Source: Sphaerisporangium sp040683095
GTDB taxonomy: Bacteria > Actinomycetota > Actinomycetes > Streptosporangiales > Streptosporangiaceae
Assembly (NCBI RefSeq): GCF_040683095.1
Contig: NZ_JBFBCI010000029.1
Coordinates: 36,366 to 100,365, forward strand
Length of the DNA stretch: 64,000 bases
Direction of reading: 5' to 3'
How positions within the stretch are numbered: the stretch's first letter is position 1; every line of letters begins with the position of its first letter. The notes below the pieces were generated by a model. It did not search any database and had not been told where the DNA came from. It saw only the letters and a program-made list of their open reading frames with translations. The translations under genes were made by a program, and so were the position numbers. Positions 51,147 to 63,177 of this stretch are shown in pieces.

Positions 51147-51185
51147 GGTAGGACTTGAACCCACGATCCACGGATTATGAGTCCG
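51147..51185 (-). repeat. tRNA-Met 3'-segment (attachment-site copy C, degenerate)
   Basis: 39 bp match the tRNA gene from the T arm to the anticodon (ACTTGAACCCACGA, GGATTATGAGTCCG), with the acceptor part eroded (a GGGCGGGT block is missing). It is an older att remnant 1.4 kb from the intact tRNA. Confidence 0.7.
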
Positions 51186-51268
51186 CCCGATCAGCGACCG
51201 ACGGCATCTGGATATCAGCATGGTCCAGCGAGTACGACAAACCCTGGCCGGTGGCGGGTGTTACGCGT

Positions 51269-51670
51269 TCAGATGCCGATGAGTCGGACGCGGTTGCCGC
51301 ACAAACGGACCATGTCGTCCACATCGGAGGTCAGCATGGCCACCGGGCCAGGTTGGCGCAATGCCATCTCGGCGATCGTCGCATCGATCGCGTACTTGTG
51401 GCCGTGCAGGCCTGTGGCCTTGAGTAGTTCAGCGGACCTCTTCGCTGCGCTCTCGGTCAACGGTTCGACCTTCACGCGGGAGAGGACCCACTGCAGTCGC
51501 GGCATGTCCACTCGTGTGTGGCTGACTTCCACAATGGTGTTGGCGCCGATGACGAAATCGGCACCCATGGAATGAAACACTTGGAACATGGCGAGGATCT
51601 TGCGGTCCTGCGCGATCCAGGCGGAGAGCCCTTGGGAGTCGAGGACGACGGTTTCGACATGCTCGATCAC
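51269..51670 (-). CDS. PIN-domain toxin, VapC-like
   Basis: This 133-residue PIN-domain ribonuclease has the first acid in VVLDSQGLSAW, a later KYAIDATIAEMA and AMLTSDVDDM, giving the acid quartet of VapC toxins. The GTG start overlaps the stop of the antitoxin gene, the standard order for such pairs. Confidence 0.85.
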   Translation of the reverse strand: MIEHVETVVLDSQGLSAWIAQDRKILAMFQVFHSMGADFVIGANTIVEVSHTRVDMPRLQWVLSRVKVEPLTESAAKRSAELLKATGLHGHKYAIDATIAEMALRQPGPVAMLTSDVDDMVRLCGNRVRLIGI

Positions 51671-51915
51671 GCCGCACTCGCCGAACCGCCGGAACCCGCC
51701 GTCCCGAAGATACCGGCGCGGGCCTCGGCCAGTTCCTCGTCGGTGAACTCCCCATGCTCCTCCTGATGACGCAGCAAGTCGGCGGCCAGGAGTTGGTGCC
51801 GCAGTTGGCGTGCCACCGCCTCGGCGACATAACCCGAGATGTTGTCAGTGAGCTTCCTGAGCTCGGTGACCTGGTCGTTCTGCAGTGTCACCGTAATGCG
51901 TGTCGTGTCGGCCAT
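51667..51915 (-). CDS. Ribbon-helix-helix antitoxin, VapB-like
   Basis: The 82-residue protein begins with a CopG/RHH-like segment (TRITVTLQNDQVTELRKLTDNISGYVAEAVARQLR) and has an acidic tail (EEHGEFTDEELAEA) suited to binding the toxin. It would repress its own operon. It precedes and overlaps vapC. Confidence 0.8.
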   Translation of the reverse strand: MADTTRITVTLQNDQVTELRKLTDNISGYVAEAVARQLRHQLLAADLLRHQEEHGEFTDEELAEARAGIFGTAGSGGSASAA

Positions 51916-51922
51916 AGATCAA

Positions 51923-52338
51923 TCATACCGCGGTATGCGCATGCCGTGAGGTGGAACGCACCCTGTCGTTGACCGCGCTGGAGGACGCGAAGTACGCCAG
52001 GGCGGCCCTGGATGCTCTCCCTTCGCCTTGGCCCTGCCACAGAGCGGCAGGCGGTTCACCGACTCGGGGGAAGGCTGCTACGTCCTGAGCGGTCGATGTG
52101 GGGAGGCGGGCAAGCTCGGAGAGGAATCGCGGCATCTCGGTCGGCGATAGGATCAGGCTGCCGTATAGGTCGACGCGTTCCAGCATCGGATGGGGGCCGC
52201 GCCCGCGCACCTGATCGACGAGACGCACGAAGACCTCGTGGGGTCTGGTGCCTCGGCGACGGGGGTGAGCTTCCTGCGTCTCGGGCTGGTCCCATGCTGT
52301 TCCACCCTCATCAGCACCGCATCAACGCCCATGATCAC
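51923..52338 (-). pseudogene. Remnant of an unidentified small protein gene
   Basis: A leftward frame starts MGVDAVLMRVEQH and, after a frame change near 52270, continues HEVFVRLVDQVRGRGPHPMLERVDLYGSLILSPTEMPRFLSELARL. The two halves look like one protein of about 130 residues with a shift. I do not recognise the family. Confidence 0.4.
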
Positions 52339-52570
52339 ATCCTAATCAGGGCCCCGGGAGACCTCTCGGGGTCCTTCGGCCTACGGGCGCGGAATCGTTC
52401 CGCGAAGCGCCGGAAACCGCATCGCGACCTGGGGAAACTCGGTCCGCGTCATCCCGCGTATATCCCGTGACTGGCGACAAACGGCGGCTCTCGGTGGCCT
52501 ACGGCTGCATGCCCAGTAACCATGATCCATGGAGGAACCGCAGCTCAGGCAGGGTTTCCCTGATCAAACG

Positions 52571-52647
52571 TGGTAGGGCGGGTGGGACTTGAACCCACGA
52601 CCGACGGATTATGAGTCCGCTGCTCTGACCGGCTGAGCTACCGCCCC
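52571..52647 (-). tRNA. tRNA-Met (CAT anticodon)
   Basis: This is a full cloverleaf with encoded CCA. The acceptor pairs GGGGCGG with CCGCCCT. D arm GCTCAGCCGGTCAGAGC; anticodon stem GCGGA/TCCGT around CTCATAA; T arm GTGGGTTCAAGTCCCAC. The CAT anticodon can be elongator Met or, if lysidine-modified, Ile. The 3' half is repeated at three other places in the window, so it is the target of site-specific integration. Confidence 0.92.
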
Positions 52648-52997
52648 GCAAGCCTGGAGTCTCTCATAAGTTGGCGTCTATGTGAGCACAGGAAGATGTT
52701 CACTCTAGCCGGTGCCGGGTCAAGTTTAGGACGGTGGGCGAGATCGGGGGCGGGTGCCGGTCTTCGCGTCGGCCGTATGGGTAGGGGTGATGATCGCTAG
52801 AGTGCGGTAAGTGATCATGACTCGGTCCCTTCGCCCTGTACGGGTGGCTCTGGCCGTGCTGTTGGTCCTGGGTGGGGGGCCGGTCGTCCGGAAAGGGTCG
52901 CTGGATTGGGAGAGCACGAGGCGTCCGTAACCCTGACATACCTCCGCTCGCGTGCGATATGCCCTCTGCGGTCGGCGATGCGGGCTACCGTGGCGGC
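52648..52997. other. 350-bp gap between tRNA and kinase gene
   Basis: Nothing firm. A 37-codon frame at 52817-52930 (+) would encode a short peptide with a hydrophobic core (VALAVLLVLGGG), like a signal peptide or a decayed exported protein. It lacks a ribosome site. Confidence 0.35.
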
Positions 52998-53774
52998 ATG
53001 GCCGAGACGGGGAAAGTCGTCGGGGAACGGTACCGGCTGGTCGAGATGATCGGGTCCGGGGGGATGGGCAGGGTCTGGCGGGGGCTGGACGAGTTGCTCG
53101 ACCGGGAGGTCGCGGTCAAGGAGGTCCTGTTCCCTCCCGGCATGGACGCGGCCGAGCGCGAGATGGCCGGCAGGCGGGCGATGCGCGAGGCCCGCGCGGC
53201 GGCGCGGCTGAGCCACCCGGGCATCGTCGCGGTGTACGACGTGATCGTCCGGGACGACTCCCCGATCATCGTGATGGAGTTCGTCCGCGGGCCGTCCCTG
53301 CACCGGCGGATCGGCGAGGAGGGGCGGCTGCCCCCTGCCGAGGTGGCGCGGATCGGCGTCGAGATGCTGGCCGCGCTGGAGGAGGCGCACGCCGCGGGCA
53401 TCGTCCACCGCGATCTGAAGCCCGCGAACGTGATGCTCACCGCGAACCGGGTCGTCATCACCGATTTCGGCATCGCCAGCCTGGCCGGGGACGCGACGCT
53501 GACCGTGTCGGGGGAGGTCATCGGCACGCCGGCATTCATGGCGCCCGAGCAGGCGCACGGCCTGCCGGTAACCCCTGCCTCCGACCTGTGGTCGCTGGGG
53601 GCGACGTTGTACGCCGCGGTCGAGGGCGTTCCTCCGTACACCGGGCCGAACGTGACGGCCGTCCTGTCCGCCCTGCTGACCCGGGACCCGGAGCCGACGG
53701 CGCACGCGGGTCCGCTCGCGCCCGTGCTGGAGGGCCTGCTGCGCCGGGATCTCGGGCAGAGGCTCACGGCCTAG
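52998..53774 (+). CDS. Ser/Thr protein kinase, truncated by an amber codon
   Basis: The 258-residue kinase domain is Hanks-type: GSGGMGRVWRG, the lysine in VAVKEV, HRDLKPANVML, DFGIASLAG and APEQAHG. It ends with RRDLGQRLTA then TAG, where kinases usually continue with an acidic residue (TAEQARRLL). The coding frame goes on without a break for 125 codons. No membrane helix follows. Kinase activity is plausible, as the domain is nearly complete to the last helix. Confidence 0.85.
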   Translation: MAETGKVVGERYRLVEMIGSGGMGRVWRGLDELLDREVAVKEVLFPPGMDAAEREMAGRRAMREARAAARLSHPGIVAVYDVIVRDDSPIIVMEFVRGPSLHRRIGEEGRLPPAEVARIGVEMLAALEEAHAAGIVHRDLKPANVMLTANRVVITDFGIASLAGDATLTVSGEVIGTPAFMAPEQAHGLPVTPASDLWSLGATLYAAVEGVPPYTGPNVTAVLSALLTRDPEPTAHAGPLAPVLEGLLRRDLGQRLTA

Positions 53775-54149
53775 CAGGCCAGGCGTCTGCTTCGCGCCGC
53801 GATCGCCGAACGCCCGCATCCGGCATCCTCCGGCGTCACGCTGGGACGACCGTCCTCCCAGGAAACGCCGCCCCGGGGCTCGGCGCCCGTGGACGGGCCT
53901 CCCCAGGATGCCGTCGCCGTCGCGGACGCCGCGCCGGCCGCGGTTTCCGTCGCGGATGCGGATTCCGTCGCGGACCGCTTCTGGGACGTCCCCCGCCGCC
54001 GGTACATCAAGGAGTTCTCCGGGGACTCGTGGTCCTCGGAGGACGAGTCCGAGCCGGGGGAGATCATGGCGCTGGCGTTCAGCCCGGACGGGCGGACGCT
54101 GGCCACCGGCTTCAAGGATGGGATCGTCCGGCTGTGGCGGGGCCGATGA
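53775..54149 (+). pseudogene. C-terminal part of the same kinase gene after the amber codon
   Basis: In the same frame as the kinase, the sequence begins QARRLLRAAIAER, the expected last helix. It then has a Pro/Ala-rich linker and a single WD40-like blade (EIMALAFSPDGRTLATGFKDGIVRLW) before a TGA. No start with a ribosome site exists, so it is silent unless the TAG is read through. Confidence 0.75.
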
Positions 54150-54243
54150 GCGGACGGGCGCCGTGCCAGAATCGCCACGGACAGGGACAGAACGCGATCA
54201 CCGTGGGTGTGCGGGCGGGGTCGTCGAATCGGTGGGAGAGCTC

Positions 54244-54792
54244 GTGAGCCGGGTCTTGTACGTCATCGTCTGCGCGGCCGGCGCGGCGCGGGACGTGGGC
54301 AGGTTGGTGGGCTTGGCGCAGGACGCCGGGTGGGAGGTGCAGATCGTCGCCACTCCGTCCGCGCTGGACTTCGTCGACGTGCCCGCGCTGGAGGAGCAGA
54401 CCGGGCGGCCCGTGCGCAGCCGCTACCGCAAGCCGGACGAGCCCAAGCCGCCTCGGCCCGACGCCATCATCGTCGCCCCGGCCACGTACAACACGGTGAA
54501 CAAGTTCGCCCGGGGCATCGCCGACACCTATGCCCTCGGCCTGCTGGCGGAGGCTCCGGGCTTGGGCATTCCCGTCGTGATGCTGCCGTTCGTGAACGCC
54601 GCGCTGGCCGGGCGGGCGCCGTACCGGCGCAGTGTCGAGGAGCTGGCGGCCGAGGGGGTCCGCGTCGTCACGGGAGACGCCGGACCGCACGCGCCCGGCC
54701 CGGGCGAGGACGAGCTGGACGCCTTCCCCTGGCACCTCGCCGTTTCCGCGCTCGGCGGCCCGGGCGACGCCAAGGCTTATAACGCCAAGTAG
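54244..54792 (+). CDS. Flavoprotein of the PPC-decarboxylase fold
   Basis: The 182-residue HFCD-family flavoprotein has VIVCAAGAARDVGRLVGLA, DAIIVAPATYNTVNKFARGIADTYALG (the FMN-binding core of phosphopantothenoylcysteine decarboxylase-like proteins) and VVMLPFVN. Lone members are of unknown substrate. The GTG start has GGGAGAG upstream. Confidence 0.85.
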   Translation: MSRVLYVIVCAAGAARDVGRLVGLAQDAGWEVQIVATPSALDFVDVPALEEQTGRPVRSRYRKPDEPKPPRPDAIIVAPATYNTVNKFARGIADTYALGLLAEAPGLGIPVVMLPFVNAALAGRAPYRRSVEELAAEGVRVVTGDAGPHAPGPGEDELDAFPWHLAVSALGGPGDAKAYNAK

Positions 54793-56209
54793 TCGATTTA
54801 CTACTCATTCCTCCGCGTGGTGGGCGGAAGCTGAGATTGTCTCGTCGGCGCGCGAACTCCAACCGCCGGGCGACCCATGCGTAATTGCTTGACGCGCTCC
54901 CCGGGCTGAAGTGAAGCCCGGGGATTCCGCCTGTGCCGCGCATGCTCACGCGGCGGCACTTCGGTGGCTTCCTGCTTCCTCGACCGTGCCCTTCTCCCCG
55001 CGCCGGGGCGCGGAGGTCCGGGGTCTTACCAGTCTCCACAGGCGTTTTGGGTCTCCGCTTCCCGCCCATCTCAGGCACGGGTTTCCGTCCAGCGGCGACC
55101 TGCCGCCTCCCGGCGGCCAGGATGTTACGTGCGGCATTGACATCACGGTCATGGACCACCCCGCACAGGCAGGTCCACTCCCGCACCTTCAACGGCATCT
55201 CGCCGGCGACAGTCCCGCACCCCGAGCACAGCTTCGAGGAGGGGAACCACCGGTCGATCCGGTGAAACGTCCTGCCGTACAGGCGGGCTTTGTACTCCAA
55301 CATGGTCACGAACGCCGACCAGCCCGCGTCATGCACGCTCTTGGCCAGCCGGGTACGCGCCAGTCCCACCACGGCCAGATCTTCCACGAACACCGCTTGG
55401 TTCTCGCGGATGATCTTCGTGGAGAGCTGATGGTGGAACTCACGGCGCGCGTCGGCGACCTTCCCGTGCTGCCGGGCGACCTTCCTCCGAGCCTTGGCCC
55501 GGTTGGCCGACTTCTTCTCCTTACGGGCGAGCGCCCGCTGGAGCTTCTTGAGTTTCTTCTCCGCCCGGCGCAGGAAACGCGGGGCGTCTATTTTCCGCCC
55601 GTCGGACAGGACCGCGAAGTGCCCCAGCCCCAGATCGATCCCGGTCTCCGACTCGACCGGCGCAAGAGGCCGCTGTTCGACGTCGACGACGAACGAGGCG
55701 AAGTACCTGTCGGCCGCGTCCTTGACCACCGTCACGCTGGACGGGGCGGCGGGCAAGGAACGGGACCAGCGGACCTCCACATCCCCGATCTTCGGCAAGC
55801 GCAACCTCCCGCCGGACGTGACACAGAAGCGGGCGTTCCTGGTGAAACGGATCGCCTGCCGTTTGTCCTTACGGGACCGGAACCGGGGCGGGGCCACCCT
55901 CGGCCCCTTCCGCCTCCCGCTGACCGAGTCGAAAAAGTTCCGAAACGCCTGGTTCAGGTCCGCCAGCGCCTGCTGCAACACCACAGCCGACACCTCACCC
56001 AGCCAGGAGCGCTCCGGCGTCTTCTTCGCCTCGGTGATGACCCGCCTGGACAACTCCCCATCCGAGATGTACGGCAACCCGGCCGCGTGAGCGTCGGACC
56101 GTGCGCGCAGACCGTGGTTGAACACCACCCGCGCGCACCCGAACGCCTTGGCCAGCTCGGCACGCTGACCAGGAGTCGGGTAGAGGCGGAAGTTGTACCT
56201 GAGCTGCAC
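54668..56209 (-). CDS. tnpB: TnpB RNA-guided nuclease of an IS605/IS1341-type element
   Basis: TnpB is the transposon-encoded ancestor of Cas12 that cuts DNA under guidance of an omega RNA. RuvC residues are intact: GIDLGLGHFA, VFVEDLAVVGL and HDRDVNAARNIL. The zinc finger CSGCG...CLCG is present. The protein start is helix-rich (YNFRLYPTPGQRAELAKAFG). About 445 residues lie within the element. The frame has no stop at its right end and runs on through flanking DNA to 54668, so the true tail depends on the site. The GTG at 56209 is a probable start without a clear ribosome site. No TnpA is nearby. Confidence 0.88.
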   Translation of the reverse strand: MQLRYNFRLYPTPGQRAELAKAFGCARVVFNHGLRARSDAHAAGLPYISDGELSRRVITEAKKTPERSWLGEVSAVVLQQALADLNQAFRNFFDSVSGRRKGPRVAPPRFRSRKDKRQAIRFTRNARFCVTSGGRLRLPKIGDVEVRWSRSLPAAPSSVTVVKDAADRYFASFVVDVEQRPLAPVESETGIDLGLGHFAVLSDGRKIDAPRFLRRAEKKLKKLQRALARKEKKSANRAKARRKVARQHGKVADARREFHHQLSTKIIRENQAVFVEDLAVVGLARTRLAKSVHDAGWSAFVTMLEYKARLYGRTFHRIDRWFPSSKLCSGCGTVAGEMPLKVREWTCLCGVVHDRDVNAARNILAAGRRQVAAGRKPVPEMGGKRRPKTPVETGKTPDLRAPARGEGHGRGSRKPPKCRRVSMRGTGGIPGLHFSPGSASSNYAWVARRLEFARRRDNLSFRPPRGGMSSKSTTWRYKPWRRPGRRARKRRGARGRRPARPRPGRARAVRRLP

Positions 56210-56500
56210 GGCGCCAACAGTAGCCTGGTACCGGGCCGGGCGAATGGGTGTTCGAGAACTCGCGACCACCTGGGGCGCCTACTTCTTCACTGGCGAGCCG
56301 GCCACCGCCGAACGCCACCGCGAACCCCGCGCCGTCCTCCTTTGTCACGCCTGTCGGGTCGAACGGCACCACCATCTCGACTCCGCCGGGTAACGCCGAT
56401 CCGCCTTGGCGGAGGATCAGCTTTCCCTGCCCCGCTACGCGGGACAGTCCGCTTCACCCCCGGCCTGAAGGCCGGAGCACTACGGACGAACCCGGTAGTG
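54888..56500 (-). mobile_element. TnpB-only insertion element (IS1341-type)
   Basis: The right end (low coordinate) is fixed at about 54888-54890, because the derivative at 4.3 kb shares all sequence up to that point and diverges after it. The left end is uncertain. The coding part begins at 56209, and a hairpin group at 56398-56475 may be the left end or belong to a second element. It lies between the flavoprotein and antiporter genes. Confidence 0.65.
54890..55010 (-). ncRNA. Putative omega RNA region at the TnpB element right end
   Basis: This is predicted by position and structure only. It overlaps the 3' part of tnpB. There is a stem CCCCGGGCT/AGCCCGGGG with a 7-nt loop near the end, preceded by a GTGCCGC..GCGGCAC stem. 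It ends at GCGCGTCAAG, after which flanking sequence (CAATTACGCATGGGTCGC) would be the guide. The same structure is kept in the copy at 4.3 kb. Confidence 0.5.
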
Positions 56501-56504
56501 TCTG
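56398..56504. repeat. Cluster of three hairpins, transposon-end-like
   Basis: In about 80 bp there are CCGCC-TTG-GGCGG (with outer GATC arms), CCCGC-TAC-GCGGG, and CCGGCC-TGAA-GGCCGG (56460-56475). The last 35 bp recur at 1721-1755 in inverted orientation. Such arrays mark ends of IS200/IS605-type elements or their structured RNAs. The 180 bp before it has a decayed reading frame (TWGAYFFTGEPATAERHREP). Confidence 0.5.
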
Positions 56505-56697
56505 ATATCCGAGCCCTGTTCTCTCGGTACCGGCCCAGAAGGCGGGATCGTGCTTACACGTGGTTCGCCGGAAGAGGCCCGCGAGAGGTTTTCACCAGCG
56601 CACTTCATGTAATACGGCGACAGATCGCTGAATCCTTAATGCCGTGCGGACGGCCTACTTATCGTGGATCCGCATTGGCGCCTAGGAGAGGTCGCAC

Positions 56698-58065
56698 ATG
56701 AATGTGAACATCCTCGCCGCACCGGCGACGCCACTCGGCGGTCACCAGCTTCTGATCTTCCTGGTCCAGGTCGCATCCCTCTTACTGCTCGCGTTATGCC
56801 TGGGCCGTCTCGCCGAACGCCTGAAGATGCCCGCCATTGTCGGCGAGCTTCTCACCGGCGTGATCCTCGGGCCTTCGCTGCTCGGCCATTTCGCCCCCGG
56901 ATTCTCGTCCTGGCTGTTCCCCGCCGCCCCGGAGCAGGCGCACCTGCTCGACGCCGTCGGGCAGATCGGCGTCCTGCTCCTGGTCGGCGTGACCGGGACC
57001 CATCTGGACGTGGCCATGCTGCGCCGGCGCAGCGCCAGCGCCCTTCGGGTCAGCCTCACCGGCCTGCTGATCCCCCTCGCCCTGGGCATCGCGCTCGGCA
57101 GCACGCTGCCCGCCTCGCTCATCCCCGGCGGCACCGACCGCACGGTCTTCGCGATGTTCCTCGGCGTGGCGATGTGTGTGTCGGCCATCCCGGTCATCGC
57201 CAAGACCTTGTCGGACATGCGGCTGCTCCACCGCGACGTCGGCCAGCTCACGCTCGCCGCCGGCACCGTGGACGACGCGGTCGGCTGGTTCCTGCTCTCG
57301 GTGGTCTCCGCCGCCGCCACCGTCGGCGTGACCCTGTTGGGCGTCTCGCTCTCGGTCGCGTACCTGGTGGGCTTCCTCGCCTTCGCCGTCGTCGCGGGAC
57401 GCCCGCTGGTACGACGCGTGATGAGCCTGACGGCCGGGTCGCGCGAATCCGGCCCCGCGATCGCCACGGCGGTCGTGCTGGTCCTGCTCGGCGCGGTCAC
57501 GACGCACGCGCTCGGCATGGAGCCGATCTTCGGCGCGCTGGTGGTCGGCACGCTGATCGGCATGACCGGCACGGCGACCCAGAAGCACCTGGCGCCGCTG
57601 CGCACGATGGTGCTGTCGGTGCTCGCCCCCATCTTCATCGCGACGGCGGGCCTGCGGATGGACCTCACCGCGCTGCTCCAGCCGGCCGTCGCCCTGACCG
57701 GTCTGGCCGTCCTCGCCATCGCGATCCTCGGCAAGTTCGCCGGGGCCTACCTCGGAGCCCGTCTGAGCCGGCTCGGCAAGTGGGAGGCGGTGGCCCTCGG
57801 CGCGGGGATGAACGCGCGCGGGGTGGTCGAGGTCATCGTCGCCATGACCGGCCTGCGGCTCGGCGTGCTCACCACCGCGACCTACACCGTCGTCATCATG
57901 GTCGCGCTGGTCACGTCGCTGATGGCGCCGCCGCTGCTGCGGGTGGCCATGCGGCATATCACCCAGAGCGACGAGGAACTCCTCCGCAAGGCCGCCCACG
58001 AGTCCTGGGCGGGCATGTACGACACGACCGCCCAGCCCTCCCCCACCGGCCCGGCACACCCCTGA
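56698..58065 (+). CDS. Cation:proton antiporter, CPA2 family
   Basis: The 455-residue membrane protein has about 12 helices and the CPA2 features PAIVGELLTGVILGPSLLG, CVSAIPVIAKTLSDM and GTVDDAVGWFLL, the last with the paired acids of the ion site, and GAGMNARGVVEVIV. It exchanges Na+ or K+ for H+. There is no regulatory TrkA-N domain. The start at 56698 follows GGAGAGG. It is monocistronic. Confidence 0.92.
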   Translation: MNVNILAAPATPLGGHQLLIFLVQVASLLLLALCLGRLAERLKMPAIVGELLTGVILGPSLLGHFAPGFSSWLFPAAPEQAHLLDAVGQIGVLLLVGVTGTHLDVAMLRRRSASALRVSLTGLLIPLALGIALGSTLPASLIPGGTDRTVFAMFLGVAMCVSAIPVIAKTLSDMRLLHRDVGQLTLAAGTVDDAVGWFLLSVVSAAATVGVTLLGVSLSVAYLVGFLAFAVVAGRPLVRRVMSLTAGSRESGPAIATAVVLVLLGAVTTHALGMEPIFGALVVGTLIGMTGTATQKHLAPLRTMVLSVLAPIFIATAGLRMDLTALLQPAVALTGLAVLAIAILGKFAGAYLGARLSRLGKWEAVALGAGMNARGVVEVIVAMTGLRLGVLTTATYTVVIMVALVTSLMAPPLLRVAMRHITQSDEELLRKAAHESWAGMYDTTAQPSPTGPAHP

Positions 58066-58082
58066 GCCCTTGGTGCCGGCCT

Positions 58083-58100
58083 CGGGGAACGTGGTCCCCG
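58083..58100. terminator. Short hairpin between convergent antiporter and kinase genes
   Basis: CGGGGA-ACGTGG-TCCCCG lies in the 38-bp gap. The stem of 6 bp is weak but well placed. Confidence 0.4.
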
Positions 58101-58103
58101 GCG

Positions 58104-61634
<3,531 letters not shown>

Positions 61635-61740
61635 CGACTCACTTCCTCACCACGGAAATCGGTCAGCCCGTTAGATGCCGCCGGAGGCGCGGAGGTTCGT
61701 GAGTACGACCGGGAGTCGCGGAAGCTACCGAGTACGGAGG

Positions 61741-63177
61741 TCAGAGGGGGATGTTGCCGTGGCGGCCCGTGCGGGCCGGGGCCGCGGCCAGGGCCTCGGC
61801 GACGCGGCGGCGCGTGGCGCGCGGCTCGATGACCTCGTCCACCACGTCCAGGGCCAGGGCCCGGCGGACGCCGCCCGCCACCCGCTCGTGCTCCGCGACC
61901 AACTCGGCCCGCAACGCCGCGCGCTCCGCCTCCGGGGTCGCGGCGAGCCGCTTGCGGTGCAGGACGCCGACCGCGGCCTCCGCCCCCATCACCGCGATCT
62001 CGGCCGCGGGCCAGGCGTAGACGGCGGTGGCGCCGAGGGAGCGGGAGTTCATCGCGATGTAGGCGCCGCCGTACGACTTGCGCATCACGACGGTCACCCG
62101 CGGCACGGTCGCCTCCGCGAACGCGTGCAGCAGCTTGGCGCCGCGCGGGACGACCCCGCCCCACTCCTGGGCCACGCCCGGCAGGTAGCCGGGGACGTCC
62201 ACCAGCACGACCAGCGGAACGCCCAGGGCATCGCACATGCGGACGAACCGCGCGGCCTTCTCGGCGGACAGGGAGTCCAGGCAGCCTCCCTTGCGCAGCG
62301 GGTTGCTGGCCACGACCCCGACCGCGCGCCCCGCGAGCCGCCCCAACCCGACGACGATGTTCGGCGCCCAGCGCGCCTGGAACTCCTCGAACCCCGGCGA
62401 CCCGTCCTCGCCCGGGTCGAGCACCGCGCGCACGATCGGGTGGACGTCGTACGCTCGGCGCGGCGACTCGGGGAGCAGCGCGCCCGGGTCGCGGCCGTCG
62501 TCCACGCCCGCGAGGTCGAGCCGCCCCGGATCGGCGAAGAAACCCGTGATCAGCCGGGCGCGCCGGTAGGCGTCGTCCTCGGTCGTGGCGATCACGTGGG
62601 CGACCCCGGAGCGGCGGCCGTGCGCGTCCGTGCCGCCCAGCCCCTCCATGTCGATGTCCTCGCCGGTCACGCTGCGCACCACGTCAGGGCCGGTCACGAA
62701 GACGCGCGCCGACTCGGCCATGATGATCACATCGGTCAGCGCGGGACCGTACGCGGCGGCGCCCGCCGCAGGACCGAGGATGACCGAGATCTGCGGCACC
62801 CAGCCCGACGCGCGGGTGAACGCGGCGAACACCAGCCCGCAGCCGTGCATGGACTCCACGCCGTCGGCGAGCCGCGCGCCGCCCGAGTGCCACAGGCCGA
62901 TGATCGGGCAGCGGCGGCGCATCGCCTCGTCCACCGCCTCGACGATGCGCAGCGCGCCGTCCAGGCCGAGGGCGCCTCCCATCACGGTGGCGTCGGTGCA
63001 GAACGCGACCACCTGCCGGCCGCCGATGGTCCCGGCCGCCGCGAGCACTCCCGCGCCGTCCACGGGGTGGAGGAAGACGACCGAATCGGGGTCCAGCAGG
63101 CGGGCGAGTCTCGTCTCCGGAGCGGCGGGGTGGCGGCCGAGCCGCTCAGCCGGTGCGGCGGTGACGGTCACGGTCAT
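61741..63177 (-). CDS. Acyl-CoA carboxylase beta subunit (carboxyltransferase)
   Basis: The 478-residue carboxyltransferase has two crotonase-like halves: GLWHSGGARLADGVESMHG and ILGPAAGAAAYGPALTD in the first, VDVPGYLPGVAQEW and RKSYGGAYIAM in the second. It moves CO2 from carboxybiotin to acetyl- or propionyl-CoA, the first step to malonyl- or methylmalonyl-CoA. Biotin carboxylase is not in the window. It is slightly shorter than the usual 510-530 residues. Confidence 0.92.
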   Translation of the reverse strand: MTVTVTAAPAERLGRHPAAPETRLARLLDPDSVVFLHPVDGAGVLAAAGTIGGRQVVAFCTDATVMGGALGLDGALRIVEAVDEAMRRRCPIIGLWHSGGARLADGVESMHGCGLVFAAFTRASGWVPQISVILGPAAGAAAYGPALTDVIIMAESARVFVTGPDVVRSVTGEDIDMEGLGGTDAHGRRSGVAHVIATTEDDAYRRARLITGFFADPGRLDLAGVDDGRDPGALLPESPRRAYDVHPIVRAVLDPGEDGSPGFEEFQARWAPNIVVGLGRLAGRAVGVVASNPLRKGGCLDSLSAEKAARFVRMCDALGVPLVVLVDVPGYLPGVAQEWGGVVPRGAKLLHAFAEATVPRVTVVMRKSYGGAYIAMNSRSLGATAVYAWPAAEIAVMGAEAAVGVLHRKRLAATPEAERAALRAELVAEHERVAGGVRRALALDVVDEVIEPRATRRRVAEALAAAPARTGRHGNIPL

